Below, in pieces: positions 48,925-59,118 of a DNA stretch of 64,000 bases; within the stretch, counting starts at the first letter, position 1, and every line of letters begins with the position of its first letter. The notes under the pieces were generated by a model. It was not told where the DNA came from. It did no database searches and worked only from the letters and a program-made list of their open reading frames with translations. The translations under genes and the position numbers were made by a program. Origin of the DNA: an uncultured Gammaproteobacteria bacterium (GTDB lineage Bacteria; Pseudomonadota; Gammaproteobacteria; Steroidobacterales; UBA11654); the NCBI GenBank assembly GCA_902553145.1, contig CACDKD010000001.1:25786-89785 (forward strand). The letters run 5' to 3'.

Positions 48925-51900
48925 TTAAACTCCCTTCCTTTGTGATTTTCTGTCGTTGACATCGAAAATAGATTCGGTTTCCTCGTTGTGTTCTGCTCTC
49001 TCATTGATAACACGCTTATAGTCAATCGGCATGACTTTAACAAACGTTTCCAAACTCTTGTCCCAATCAGACAGAATTGCTTCGGCTAATGGAGAATCTG
49101 TGTGCTCACGATGCAATTCGAGGAGTCTAAGTATTTCTGCAATGCTGGACTCATCCTGAAGGTGTTCAAGCTCTACCATCCCTTTATTGCATTTGGGCTC
49201 GAATTCATCCCAAGGATCAAAAATATACGCTATTCCTCCTGACATTCCAGCAGCAAAATTAACGCCGGTCTTGCCCAAAACCAGAACCCTTCCACCTGTC
49301 ATATACTCACAACCATGGTCACCAACGCCTTCAACAACCGACCATGCTCCGCTGTTTCTGACAGCAAATCGCTCAGCCGCAACACCTCTAAAGAAACCAA
49401 AACCTGAGGTGGCACCATAAAGTGCTACATTACCAATAATAATATTTTCCTCTGATTTCAACTCAGAGCTCAGAGGAGGTCGAACAATGATTTTTCCTCC
49501 AGAAAGGCTTTTTCCAACATAATCATTGGCATCGCCGGACAAATTAAAGCTCACGCCCTTTGATAAAAAAGCTCCAAAACTTTGTCCAGCAGAACCAGTA
49601 AAGTTTAGTTTAATACTGTCTTCAGGGAGTCCTTCATCGCCCCAAAGATTTGCAATTTCATGACTTAACATCGCGCCAGTTGCTCTGTTTAGATTTGAAA
49701 TTTGATAATCATGCTCAACTCTGTTTTTCTTCTGAATAGCTTCTTTGCATCTTTTTATCAGCTCATGATCCAAAACGGAATCGATATCATGGACCTGATT
49801 GATTGTTTTTCTTGTCTCAACTTCACCCCTTATTTCATCGGATTTTATCAACAATGGGCTTAAGTCTAGTTGACTTGATTTCCAGTGCTCCATTGCCTTC
49901 TCGGTCGATAACAGATCTACCCTTCCTATAAGATCATCTATTGACTTTATCCCAAGCCTTGCCATTATCTTTCTCGCCTCTTCAGCAACCAAAAATAGGT
50001 AATTGATCACATGTTCGGGCTGTCCGGTAAATTTCTGTCTCAGAATTTTATTTTGAGTTGCAATGCCTACTGGGCATGTATTGAGATGACACTTTCTCAT
50101 CATAATGCAGCCAAGTGAAATCAATGGCGCTGTTGAAAATCCAAATTCCTCTGCGCCCAGTATTGCCGCAATGATCACGTCTCTTCCTGTTTTTAATCCG
50201 CCATCAGTTTGGAGGGTTACTCTGCTTCTAAGATTATTCTTAATAAGGGTCTGATGAACTTCAGCGAGTCCTAGCTCCCAAGGCATGCCTGCATTCTTAA
50301 TGCTGGTGAGCGGAGAGGCTCCTGTCCCTCCAACATCTCCAGAAATTACAATATGGTCGGCATGTGCTTTTGTAACTCCAGCAGCAATTGTCCCCACTCC
50401 ACTTTCTGCTACCAACTTAACACTGATATCTGCAGTTGGGTTTCCATTCTTCAAATCAAATATCAGCTGAGCCAAATCCTCGATTGAATAAATATCATGG
50501 TGAGGAGGGGGGCTAATCAAACCCACTCCCGGAGTTGAATATCTTATGGAGGCAATTTTTTCATCCACCTTTCTGCCTGGCAACTCGCCGCCCTCACCGG
50601 GCTTTGCTCCTTGTGCAATTTTAATTTGAAGCTGCTTTGCATTTGCAATGTAGTTTGCTGTAACGCCAAATCTACCAGACGCGATTTGCTTAATAGCAGA
50701 AGATTTAGAATCACCATTCTTCATTGGTTCGTATCTGGATGGATCTTCCCCGCCTTCTCCACTATTACTCTTCCCACCAATTCTATTCATTGCAATAGCC
50801 AGAGTCTCATGAGCTTCTGGTGAAATTGAGCCAAAACTCATGGCGCCTGTGCAAAATCGTTTCACTATTTCGCTCGCAGATTCGACTTCCTTGATTGGTA
50901 TAGCTCGCTTGCTTGGGTATTTAAGCTTTAATAAACCCCTAAGGTTTAATGCTTCTTCCGCCTTTTTATTTGAAAGACTTGAAAATTTCTTATATGCATC
51001 GTCATCATTTGTCCTAGCTGCCAGCTGCAATGACCAAACTGTTTCTGGATTCCACCCTTTTTTTTCGCCCTCACTTCTCCAATGAAAGTCACCAGGATTT
51101 GGAAGATCTGACGAAGGTTCACTTTCATCCTCTGGCCACCCGAGACTATGTCTTTGAGAGTCCTCAAGCTGAATTGTCTCCAAACTGATCCCTTTAATTT
51201 TACTCGCAGTTCCATCAAAGCATTTTTCAATCACTTCTTTCGATAAACCAATGGCCTCAAAAATCTGGGCGCCCTTATAAGATTGGAGGGTTGAAATGCC
51301 CATTTTTCCCATGACTTTTAGAATGCCTTTTACAACTGCTTGACGATAAGCATCAATAACCTCCTCGTATTCATCTAACGGAACTCTATTCTCTGGGCCT
51401 CTTTTATAGTGTGTATGCTTGATTATATTTTCAGCCTTAGCCTGCATTAAAATTTCGTATACAAGATACGGATTGATTGCGTCAGCCCCATATCCAAAAA
51501 GGAGACAAAAATGATGCACTTCACGAGATTCGCCTGTTTCAATTACTATTGCGGCCTTTGCCCGCTTAGCAACTTTTACAAGATGGTGATGGACTGCGCC
51601 GCAAGCCATGAGAGCACTTATAGGAATTCTGTTTTCATTAATTCCTCTATCACTAAGCACTATGAATCCAGTGCCTTTATCTATTGCTTCTTCCGAAATC
51701 TTGCATATATCATCAATTTTTTTGTTCAGGTCGTCTTCTTTACTGTAGGTGATATCAATAACCTTGCTTCTGTGATTCAAATAATTAAGGTGTTTAAGTG
51801 CATACATGGCAGTGTTTGTGAGGATTGGGTTCTCAACAAGTATTCTGTTCGCATGCTCCTCAGAAGGCTCTAAAAGATTTCCTTCTGGACCAATGTAACA

Positions 51901-53577
51901 CTCAAGAGACATAACGATCTTTTCTCTGATTGAGTCTATTGCAGGATTGGAAACCTGAGCAAATCGTTGCTTAAAATAGTCATATAACAATCGATGCTTG
52001 TCACTGAGTGATGCCAGCACAGTGTCATTCCCCATTGAGCCAAGCGGGTCTCTTAAGTCATGCACCATTGGTAAAATCATGAATTCAATCGTCTCTGAGG
52101 TATAGCCAAATGCTCGCATTCGCCTTATAAGCTCTTCTTTTCCATAGAGAGGATCGTTCGAAAGTTGTTTGATCTTTCTAAACCCAAATCTATTGCTATG
52201 AAGCCAATCTCTGTATGGGTTTTCTTTAACCAGTGGGTCTTTGACGTCTGAATCGCTCAAAAGCTTTCCTTTATTAAAATCAATTAGGAATATTTTTCCT
52301 GGCTCCAACCTTCCTTTTTTAATTACAGTTTCTTCAGGAATATCCAATACACCTACTTCGCTGGCCATGACTATCCTGTTGTCTGATGTCAGATAGTAAC
52401 GACTTGGTCTTAGTCCATTTCTATCCAAAACAGCGCCAATAGAGTCTCCATCTGTAAAAGTAATTGAGGCAGGTCCGTCCCATGGCTCCATGAGATTTGA
52501 CTGAAATTCATAATAGGCCTTTCTCTCTTTTGTAATCGTCTTCTTTTTCTGCCAGGCTTCTGGAACCATCATTAAAATAGACTCTTGCAAAGAGCGGCCT
52601 GACAGGGTTAAAAATTCAAGCACATTATCAAAATTTCCTGAGTCAGAGCAGTTTGGCTCAATAACTGGGAAAAGATCGCTAAGCCTTTCTCCGAAAATGG
52701 ATGATTTCATATTTCCTTCCCTGGCTTTCATCCAATTGATGTTTCCTTGTATGGTGTTTATTTCTCCGTTGTGAGACATCAGTCTGTTTGGCATTGCTCT
52801 ATCCCAGCTAGGAAAAGTATTGGTCGAAAATCTTGAATGAACCATTGCTAGGTGGGATGAGTATTTATGATTGCTCAGGTCAACAAAGAACTTCCCAACC
52901 TGGTCACAGGTAAGCATTCCTTTGTAAACAATGGTCTTTGAAGAAAGACTGCAAATGTAAAAAAGATCCGCCTCGTTGAGCTCTGAATTGCTTCGAAGAT
53001 AATTACTTATTTTTTTTCGTGAAAGATAGAGCCTTCTTTCGAAATCTTTGTGTTCTGGGTTTGACTTACTGTCAATAATAAAAATTTGCTCTATATAGGG
53101 CATTGCATCCAGTGCTGAGGGGCCTATATCTGCCTTCTTCTTATCAATTGGCAGATTTCTCCACCCGACGACTTTTAGTCCATTCTCGTCACATATCTTT
53201 GAAAAATAGTCTTTACAAAAATCTCTTTCCTTTTTGTCATTGGGCAAAAAAATATTTCCCACTGAATAGCGCTCAGGATCGAGGTCAACTGAAAAAGCTT
53301 CTTTTGCAACCCCAGAAAAAAAATCATGCGGCATTCCAGTGAGTATTCCAGCTCCATCACCGCTGTTCGGTTCTGCTCCTCTTGCACCTCTATGATCCAT
53401 GTTGCAGAGTATAGTTAAGGCGTCTTTTATATTTTCATGGCTGGGTTCCTTTTTGATATGAGCAACAAACCCAACGCCACAACTCTCCTTTTCAAACCGG
53501 GAATCGTACATACCAATATTTGAGCTTTGTTTCAGCATCATAATTAATTCTTTTTTATTTTTCTTAACCATTGGCAA
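48925..53577 (-). CDS. gltB: Glutamate synthase large subunit
   Basis: 1550 aa, Ntn Cys in KESCGVGFVA, FMN/FeS region CIMMRKCHLNTCPVGIATQ. Start position uncertain. Confidence 0.97.
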   Translation of the reverse strand: MPMVKKNKKELIMMLKQSSNIGMYDSRFEKESCGVGFVAHIKKEPSHENIKDALTILCNMDHRGARGAEPNSGDGAGILTGMPHDFFSGVAKEAFSVDLDPERYSVGNIFLPNDKKERDFCKDYFSKICDENGLKVVGWRNLPIDKKKADIGPSALDAMPYIEQIFIIDSKSNPEHKDFERRLYLSRKKISNYLRSNSELNEADLFYICSLSSKTIVYKGMLTCDQVGKFFVDLSNHKYSSHLAMVHSRFSTNTFPSWDRAMPNRLMSHNGEINTIQGNINWMKAREGNMKSSIFGERLSDLFPVIEPNCSDSGNFDNVLEFLTLSGRSLQESILMMVPEAWQKKKTITKERKAYYEFQSNLMEPWDGPASITFTDGDSIGAVLDRNGLRPSRYYLTSDNRIVMASEVGVLDIPEETVIKKGRLEPGKIFLIDFNKGKLLSDSDVKDPLVKENPYRDWLHSNRFGFRKIKQLSNDPLYGKEELIRRMRAFGYTSETIEFMILPMVHDLRDPLGSMGNDTVLASLSDKHRLLYDYFKQRFAQVSNPAIDSIREKIVMSLECYIGPEGNLLEPSEEHANRILVENPILTNTAMYALKHLNYLNHRSKVIDITYSKEDDLNKKIDDICKISEEAIDKGTGFIVLSDRGINENRIPISALMACGAVHHHLVKVAKRAKAAIVIETGESREVHHFCLLFGYGADAINPYLVYEILMQAKAENIIKHTHYKRGPENRVPLDEYEEVIDAYRQAVVKGILKVMGKMGISTLQSYKGAQIFEAIGLSKEVIEKCFDGTASKIKGISLETIQLEDSQRHSLGWPEDESEPSSDLPNPGDFHWRSEGEKKGWNPETVWSLQLAARTNDDDAYKKFSSLSNKKAEEALNLRGLLKLKYPSKRAIPIKEVESASEIVKRFCTGAMSFGSISPEAHETLAIAMNRIGGKSNSGEGGEDPSRYEPMKNGDSKSSAIKQIASGRFGVTANYIANAKQLQIKIAQGAKPGEGGELPGRKVDEKIASIRYSTPGVGLISPPPHHDIYSIEDLAQLIFDLKNGNPTADISVKLVAESGVGTIAAGVTKAHADHIVISGDVGGTGASPLTSIKNAGMPWELGLAEVHQTLIKNNLRSRVTLQTDGGLKTGRDVIIAAILGAEEFGFSTAPLISLGCIMMRKCHLNTCPVGIATQNKILRQKFTGQPEHVINYLFLVAEEARKIMARLGIKSIDDLIGRVDLLSTEKAMEHWKSSQLDLSPLLIKSDEIRGEVETRKTINQVHDIDSVLDHELIKRCKEAIQKKNRVEHDYQISNLNRATGAMLSHEIANLWGDEGLPEDSIKLNFTGSAGQSFGAFLSKGVSFNLSGDANDYVGKSLSGGKIIVRPPLSSELKSEENIIIGNVALYGATSGFGFFRGVAAERFAVRNSGAWSVVEGVGDHGCEYMTGGRVLVLGKTGVNFAAGMSGGIAYIFDPWDEFEPKCNKGMVELEHLQDESSIAEILRLLELHREHTDSPLAEAILSDWDKSLETFVKVMPIDYKRVINERAEHNEETESIFDVNDRKSQRKGV

Positions 53578-53771
53578 GCCTGATTTGGTTGCTCACCATT
53601 ACTTCTTTGTGCCCAGATGGGACACTTTGTTGCTCAATATCACTGGGAAATTGAAAATGAATTTTAGCAAATTTGAATTGAAATTTCCTGTGCAACGTTA
53701 TTATATGAATGTTTCAGCCAAATCTTCGTCGTTATCTTCGGCAGGCTAACTGCAATATAAAAAGGAACAAA

Positions 53772-55421
53772 ATGGAAGAATTTAAATTAATTATAGATGC
53801 AATAGGCAGCTTTCTTTGGAACAACTATACGCTTTACGCTGTCGTTGCCACCGGTATTGTTTTCACAATCTGGAGCGGATTTTCACAGTATTACGCTTTG
53901 ACTCACGGTTTCAAGGTGATCAAAGGTGACTATGATAAAGATGATGATCCCGGAGCAATTTCACACTTTCAAGCACTTTCAACAGCTCTATCGGCAACGG
54001 TGGGCTTGGGAAATATTGGAGGCGTGGCTTTAGCGATATCACTGGGTGGTCCAGGAGCGGTCTTCTGGATGTGGGTGGTAGGCTTTTTGGGAATGGCCAT
54101 TAAGCTCAGCGAGGTATCTCTTTCAATGATTCATCGAAATACAGATGACCCAGACAATCCCAGCGGCGGGCCAATGTGGGTTGTCGAAAGGAACTTTTCG
54201 GGGAAGAAAGGCCTTATGAAATACCTAGGCAAACTCATTGCCGGTATCTTTTGTTTTGCATTAATAATTAACACAATTACTGCTGGCAATATGTTTCAAG
54301 CATGGAATGTTGCAAACCTGACAGAGGCCTACTTTGGGGTTCCAACTCTGGCTACAGGCATGATCCTTGCTCTTATTGTGGGATCCGTGATCATAGGCGG
54401 AATCAAAAGAATTGGTGCAGTAACATCAAAGCTTGTTCCGATAATGCTCATAATTTATATTCTGGCCTGTATATATGTTCTTACGATAAATTTTACTGCC
54501 ATCCCTGAAATGCTAAAACTGATTGTAAGTGCCGCATTTTCGCCAATGGAGTCAAGCAATGCGTTTCTTGGTGGTACGGCTGGTGCAGCATTTATTTTTG
54601 GCATGCAGCGTGCTCTCTTTTCAAATGAGGCTGGCCAAGGCTCTTCTGCCATAGCTCACTCTGCAGCAAAAACGGATGAGCCTGTAAGAGAAGGTGTCGT
54701 TGCTGGTTTAGAGCCTTTTATTGATACCATTGTTGTCTGCACAATGAGTGCTTTAGTAATTTTGGTTACGGGCATTTGGAACCGCCCTGCAGAAGTTCAG
54801 CTTTCTGATCTTGCAGTGAATCAATCGGGACAAAACTGGTCCATTGATCGCACAATCACTAATGCTCCGAGCCTCAATGATGGAAACAAGGTTTTCATGA
54901 TTTATTCAGGCACAGAAAATGCTGAAGCAGGGAATTCTTTGCACAAAGTATACGGAAGGGTTGCGGTTAATGGTTCAGGCAAATCTATAGACTGGGATGT
55001 GATTTCCTCTAAAACTCCACCCGAAATCAATGGGGCTGTCTACCTTGATTATGTTGGTGCCAATTTGACTGCGGCTGCATTTGATAAAGTCTCTTCGGGG
55101 CTTGGCAAATGGTTGGTGACTCTTGCCTCCTGGCTTTTTGCAATATCCACAATGATTTCTTGGAGCTACTATGGAGAAAAAGGGGTGTCCTTTTTATTCG
55201 GAGAGAAGGCAATACTCACCTACAAGCTCGCTTTTTGCGTTTTGGCTGTCTTATCCACAACTGGCTTTATTCAGACCGATAGGGAGCTGAATCTTTTTGC
55301 TAACCTAGGGACGGGACTATGCATTATGGCAAACCTTCCTATCCTTTGGCTTTTTGGCTATCAAGCCATCAGGGACTACAAACTGTATATCTCTAAACTG
55401 AAAGCTGGAGATTTTGATTAA
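53772..55421 (+). CDS. Alanine/glycine:cation symporter (AGCS) family protein with a large soluble insertion
   Basis: TALSATVGLGNIGGVALAI, GMQRALFSNEAGQGSSAIAHSAAKT. Start at ATG 53772 with AAAGGA upstream. Confidence 0.92.
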   Translation: MEEFKLIIDAIGSFLWNNYTLYAVVATGIVFTIWSGFSQYYALTHGFKVIKGDYDKDDDPGAISHFQALSTALSATVGLGNIGGVALAISLGGPGAVFWMWVVGFLGMAIKLSEVSLSMIHRNTDDPDNPSGGPMWVVERNFSGKKGLMKYLGKLIAGIFCFALIINTITAGNMFQAWNVANLTEAYFGVPTLATGMILALIVGSVIIGGIKRIGAVTSKLVPIMLIIYILACIYVLTINFTAIPEMLKLIVSAAFSPMESSNAFLGGTAGAAFIFGMQRALFSNEAGQGSSAIAHSAAKTDEPVREGVVAGLEPFIDTIVVCTMSALVILVTGIWNRPAEVQLSDLAVNQSGQNWSIDRTITNAPSLNDGNKVFMIYSGTENAEAGNSLHKVYGRVAVNGSGKSIDWDVISSKTPPEINGAVYLDYVGANLTAAAFDKVSSGLGKWLVTLASWLFAISTMISWSYYGEKGVSFLFGEKAILTYKLAFCVLAVLSTTGFIQTDRELNLFANLGTGLCIMANLPILWLFGYQAIRDYKLYISKLKAGDFD

Positions 55422-55429
55422 TACCGAAA

Positions 55430-56260
55430 ATGAAAACAAAAGAAGAAATTAAAATAAAGCCATTTTGGTACTCAGATGTTTGGCTATGGCCAAAGCTGAT
55501 TACAATCATCACCACTCTTGATAAAAACGGTACCGTTAATGCCGGCCCATACTCTCACATCATGCAATATGACGTGATGACAAAGAATCCAAGGATGCTG
55601 ATAGGGTTCAGGCAAGATTCTCACACCTTCGTAAATATTGAAGAGACCGGAGAATTTGTTGTCAATTGCCCTAGTGCAAGCCATTTGGATGACATGATGG
55701 AGACTGCGAAATTTTATCCTGAAGGAATCAATGAACTGGAATTTACAAAATTTACACAAATTCCGTCAAAAAAAGTTTCGCCCCCAAGTCTTGAGGAATG
55801 TCCACAAATAGCAGAATGCACCGTTGATGAAATAATCAAGTTAGAAAAGAGCTCTGGTATCGTGATTGGGAAGATCGAAGCAATCGTTGTTGATCAAGAA
55901 CTTATTTCGATGGGCAGAGAAGAGAGAATAAAAACCATGGATCTTCCAATTGGAATGGGCGACGAAGCCAGACAGACTTACTTTCACACCACGGCTCAAA
56001 CATTGATCAAACATGACTTAGGGCAGCCAAAAACAGCCATGCAGGGTGCAGATGCAAAAACTTCAATGGAATGGGACAACGATGCCACTGAGATGCTGAT
56101 GGGCGTCCCGCCCCCCTTAAGAAAAATGGTCATTGAAAACACCGAAGAGTTTGCTGTGGAAAAAAATCAAAAGACCGTTACCGGAGAGATATTTAAAGAA
56201 TTGGCAAAATCAGTCGGAATGGATCCGGATGTAATGGAGAGGTTTAGAAGCGGTGGCTGA
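55430..56260 (+). CDS. Flavin reductase-like / FMN-binding domain protein
   Basis: LITIITTLDKNGTVNAGPYSHIMQ...MLIGFRQDSHTFVNIEETGEFVVNCPS. Confidence 0.83.
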   Translation: MKTKEEIKIKPFWYSDVWLWPKLITIITTLDKNGTVNAGPYSHIMQYDVMTKNPRMLIGFRQDSHTFVNIEETGEFVVNCPSASHLDDMMETAKFYPEGINELEFTKFTQIPSKKVSPPSLEECPQIAECTVDEIIKLEKSSGIVIGKIEAIVVDQELISMGREERIKTMDLPIGMGDEARQTYFHTTAQTLIKHDLGQPKTAMQGADAKTSMEWDNDATEMLMGVPPPLRKMVIENTEEFAVEKNQKTVTGEIFKELAKSVGMDPDVMERFRSGG

Positions 56261-57722
56261 AAGCATGGATATTAAAAATTCTGAATTGTTTAAGAATCAG
56301 TGCTACATAAATGGATCGTGGGTCAATGCGGACGATGGTTCTACATCGAATATCGTCAATCCGGCAAACTCTAAACAATTGGGCACTGTTCCAAATTGTG
56401 GCTCAAATGAGGCTTTAAAAGCCATCAAAGCAGCGAAGGAAGCATATAAAGTTTGGTCAAAGACAGACGCAAAACAACGTTCTTCTGTGCTTAAGAACCT
56501 TCATCGTCTCATGCTCGAACATCAGGAAGACTTGGCAAGGATTATAACGCATGAAGGCGGCAAACCACTCTCTGAATCAATGGGTGAAATTGCCTATGCT
56601 GCGTCTTTTTTTGAATGGTTTTCAGAAGAGGCGAAAAGAGTTTATGGTGATGTAATTCCTGGTCATCAGCAGGATCGAAGAACGCTTGTGATCAAACAAC
56701 CCATCGGCGTTGTTGGCTGTATCACGCCATGGAATTTTCCATCGGCAATGTTGGCAAGAAAAATCGCGCCTGCTATAGCAGTTGGCTGCACAGTGGTTGC
56801 GAAGCCAGCACCAGAAACGCCCTATTCTGCAACAGCTATGGCGTATCTATCTGAACTTGCTGGGATACCCAAGGGTGTATTTAATGTGGTCACAGGCGAT
56901 GCTGAAAAAATTGGCTCTGTGATGACAACCCACAAAGAAGTAAAAAAAATCACTTTTACTGGCTCCACTGCTGTTGGAAAACAGTTGCTCAAGCAATCGG
57001 CAGATACCGTAAAAAAAGTTTCTCTTGAGCTAGGAGGTCATGCCCCTTTTATTGTCTTTGAAGACGCAAATCTTGAGGATGCAGTTGATGGTGCGTTGAT
57101 TGCAAAATATAGAAACAGTGGCCAAACATGTGTTTGCGCCAATAGGATTTATGTCCAATCAAGCATCTATGACGATTTCTCTAAGCGCTTCACTGAGAAA
57201 GCCTCTCAATTGGTGGTTGGTGACGGTCTTGCAGAGTCCACACAGCAGGGGCCATTGATTAGCGAAGATGCCATGAAAAAAGCGTCAGCTCATGTTGAGG
57301 ATGCTAAAAACAAAGGTGCAACTATTGCCACGGGCGGAAATCCACATTCGCTAGGCGGGTTATTTTTTGAGCCCACTGTTTTAACTGGGGTCTCAGATGA
57401 AATGTTGATTGCACAAGAAGAAACGTTTGGTCCAGTCGCACCGATTTTTAGTTTCGATAGTGAAAAAGAAGTATTGGAACGTGCAAATAATACGCCTTAT
57501 GGTTTGGCGGCTTATTTTTATACGTCTGATCTTGGTAAGTCATGGAGAGTTTCGGAACAACTTGATTACGGGATGGTCGGTCTTAATACTGGAATAATAT
57601 CCACAGAGATGGCTCCTTTTGGGGGCATAAAAGAATCGGGGATAGGCAGAGAGGGTTCGAAATATGGTGTAGACGATTATCTAGAGATGAAGTACATCTC
57701 TCTAGCTGGAATTGAAGAGTAA
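56253..57722 (+). CDS. gabD: NAD(P)-dependent succinate-semialdehyde dehydrogenase (aldehyde dehydrogenase)
   Basis: LELGGHAPFIVFEDA, GQTCVCANR catalytic Cys, PFGGIKESGIGREGSKYG. Confidence 0.9.
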   Translation: MAESMDIKNSELFKNQCYINGSWVNADDGSTSNIVNPANSKQLGTVPNCGSNEALKAIKAAKEAYKVWSKTDAKQRSSVLKNLHRLMLEHQEDLARIITHEGGKPLSESMGEIAYAASFFEWFSEEAKRVYGDVIPGHQQDRRTLVIKQPIGVVGCITPWNFPSAMLARKIAPAIAVGCTVVAKPAPETPYSATAMAYLSELAGIPKGVFNVVTGDAEKIGSVMTTHKEVKKITFTGSTAVGKQLLKQSADTVKKVSLELGGHAPFIVFEDANLEDAVDGALIAKYRNSGQTCVCANRIYVQSSIYDDFSKRFTEKASQLVVGDGLAESTQQGPLISEDAMKKASAHVEDAKNKGATIATGGNPHSLGGLFFEPTVLTGVSDEMLIAQEETFGPVAPIFSFDSEKEVLERANNTPYGLAAYFYTSDLGKSWRVSEQLDYGMVGLNTGIISTEMAPFGGIKESGIGREGSKYGVDDYLEMKYISLAGIEE

Positions 57723-57767
57723 TTGTTTTTAAGCAAAACCCCTGTATGATTCATCTCAATCGGTCAT

Positions 57768-59117
57768 ATGCCAATGAAGAATAATGCCCCCAAATTAACA
57801 GTCGGTCCTGTCTCGGGATCCATTTTATCTATGATGCTGCCTATGGCCTTGGGCATCTTGGTAATGATAGGAAACGGTCTCGTTGATGCCTATTTTATAG
57901 GTCAATTGGGCTATGCTCAGCTGGCTGCGGTCAGTTATGCGTTTCCAGTTTGGTTCGTTGCAGCAGGAATAGTAATGGGTCTTGGCACAGGCACATCTTC
58001 TGTTTTGTCGAGGTTTATAGGTGCTGGCGATACAAAAAGCGTAAAACAAATAGCCACGCACTCGATGATACTTGCTGTATTGGCAGGAGCTGTTGTTACT
58101 GCCATTGGCCTTGTTTCCATTGAGTCTTTGTTTGGCCTGCTTGGCGCTAATGAAGAAACAATGCCTTTTGTTAAGTCCTACATGACAATTTATTACTGGG
58201 GCTCATTGTTTCTAGGCATACCATTTATAGGTAATTCAATCTTGAGGGCCAATGGCGATGCCAAAACACCTTCTTTGCTGGTAGCCTTTTCTGCCATAGT
58301 GAACGCTGTGCTGGATCCTATTTTAATCTTTGGTTGGTTTGGGTTTCCAGAAATGGGGGTAGCAGGCGCTGCTCTAGCAAGTGTCATTTCAACGGTTGCA
58401 TTTCTTCTTGCCTCTCTCTGGGTGCTCATTTTTCGTGATAACTTACTCACATCAGTTGGGCACAGTCTTTCCTCAATGATTTCGTCTTGGAAGCAGGTGC
58501 TTCATGTTGGCTTGCCTGCCATTGCAAGCAACCTAATTGCCCCGGTTTCTAGTGCTTTAGTTACTGCTCTAGTCAGCACCTATGGACAAGAAGCTGTCGC
58601 AGCTTATGGTTTGGCTGGAAGAATTGAGGCTCTCGTGATTGTATTGTTGATGGCATTGGGTGGGGCGACCGCTCCATATGTTGGGCAAAACTATGGTGCT
58701 AAAAAATTCGATCGTTTAGTCGATGGTTTTAAGTTCTCAGCAAGATTTGCTCTCTTCTATTCCATATTCTGCATCCTTCTTTTGTATTTCATCTCATCAA
58801 CCATTCTTGGTGTATTCACGGATAACGAAGATGTAATTCGATTGGCCATGATTCAGCTGATGATTTGCCCATGGGGTTATGGTTTTTTGGGCATAGCCTC
58901 AATTTGTAATGGCTCCTTTAATGCATTCGCAAGGCCCTTGCCGGCAATGACAATTTCAATCTCAAGAACGCTCGTGATATATGTCCCTCTTGCATATCTG
59001 CTCGCATATTATTTTGGCTTTCAAGGAATACATATTGCGCAAGTTTTGGCTAATATTTTTGCAGGGTGTGTGGCTATTGTCTGGTACAGAAAAGTCTTTA
59101 AAGAAGTCGCTGTTTAG
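57768..59117 (+). CDS. MATE-family efflux transporter
   Basis: 12-TM pattern, MALGILVMIGNGLVDAYFIGQLG. Confidence 0.93.
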   Translation: MPMKNNAPKLTVGPVSGSILSMMLPMALGILVMIGNGLVDAYFIGQLGYAQLAAVSYAFPVWFVAAGIVMGLGTGTSSVLSRFIGAGDTKSVKQIATHSMILAVLAGAVVTAIGLVSIESLFGLLGANEETMPFVKSYMTIYYWGSLFLGIPFIGNSILRANGDAKTPSLLVAFSAIVNAVLDPILIFGWFGFPEMGVAGAALASVISTVAFLLASLWVLIFRDNLLTSVGHSLSSMISSWKQVLHVGLPAIASNLIAPVSSALVTALVSTYGQEAVAAYGLAGRIEALVIVLLMALGGATAPYVGQNYGAKKFDRLVDGFKFSARFALFYSIFCILLLYFISSTILGVFTDNEDVIRLAMIQLMICPWGYGFLGIASICNGSFNAFARPLPAMTISISRTLVIYVPLAYLLAYYFGFQGIHIAQVLANIFAGCVAIVWYRKVFKEVAV

Positions 59118-59118
59118 A

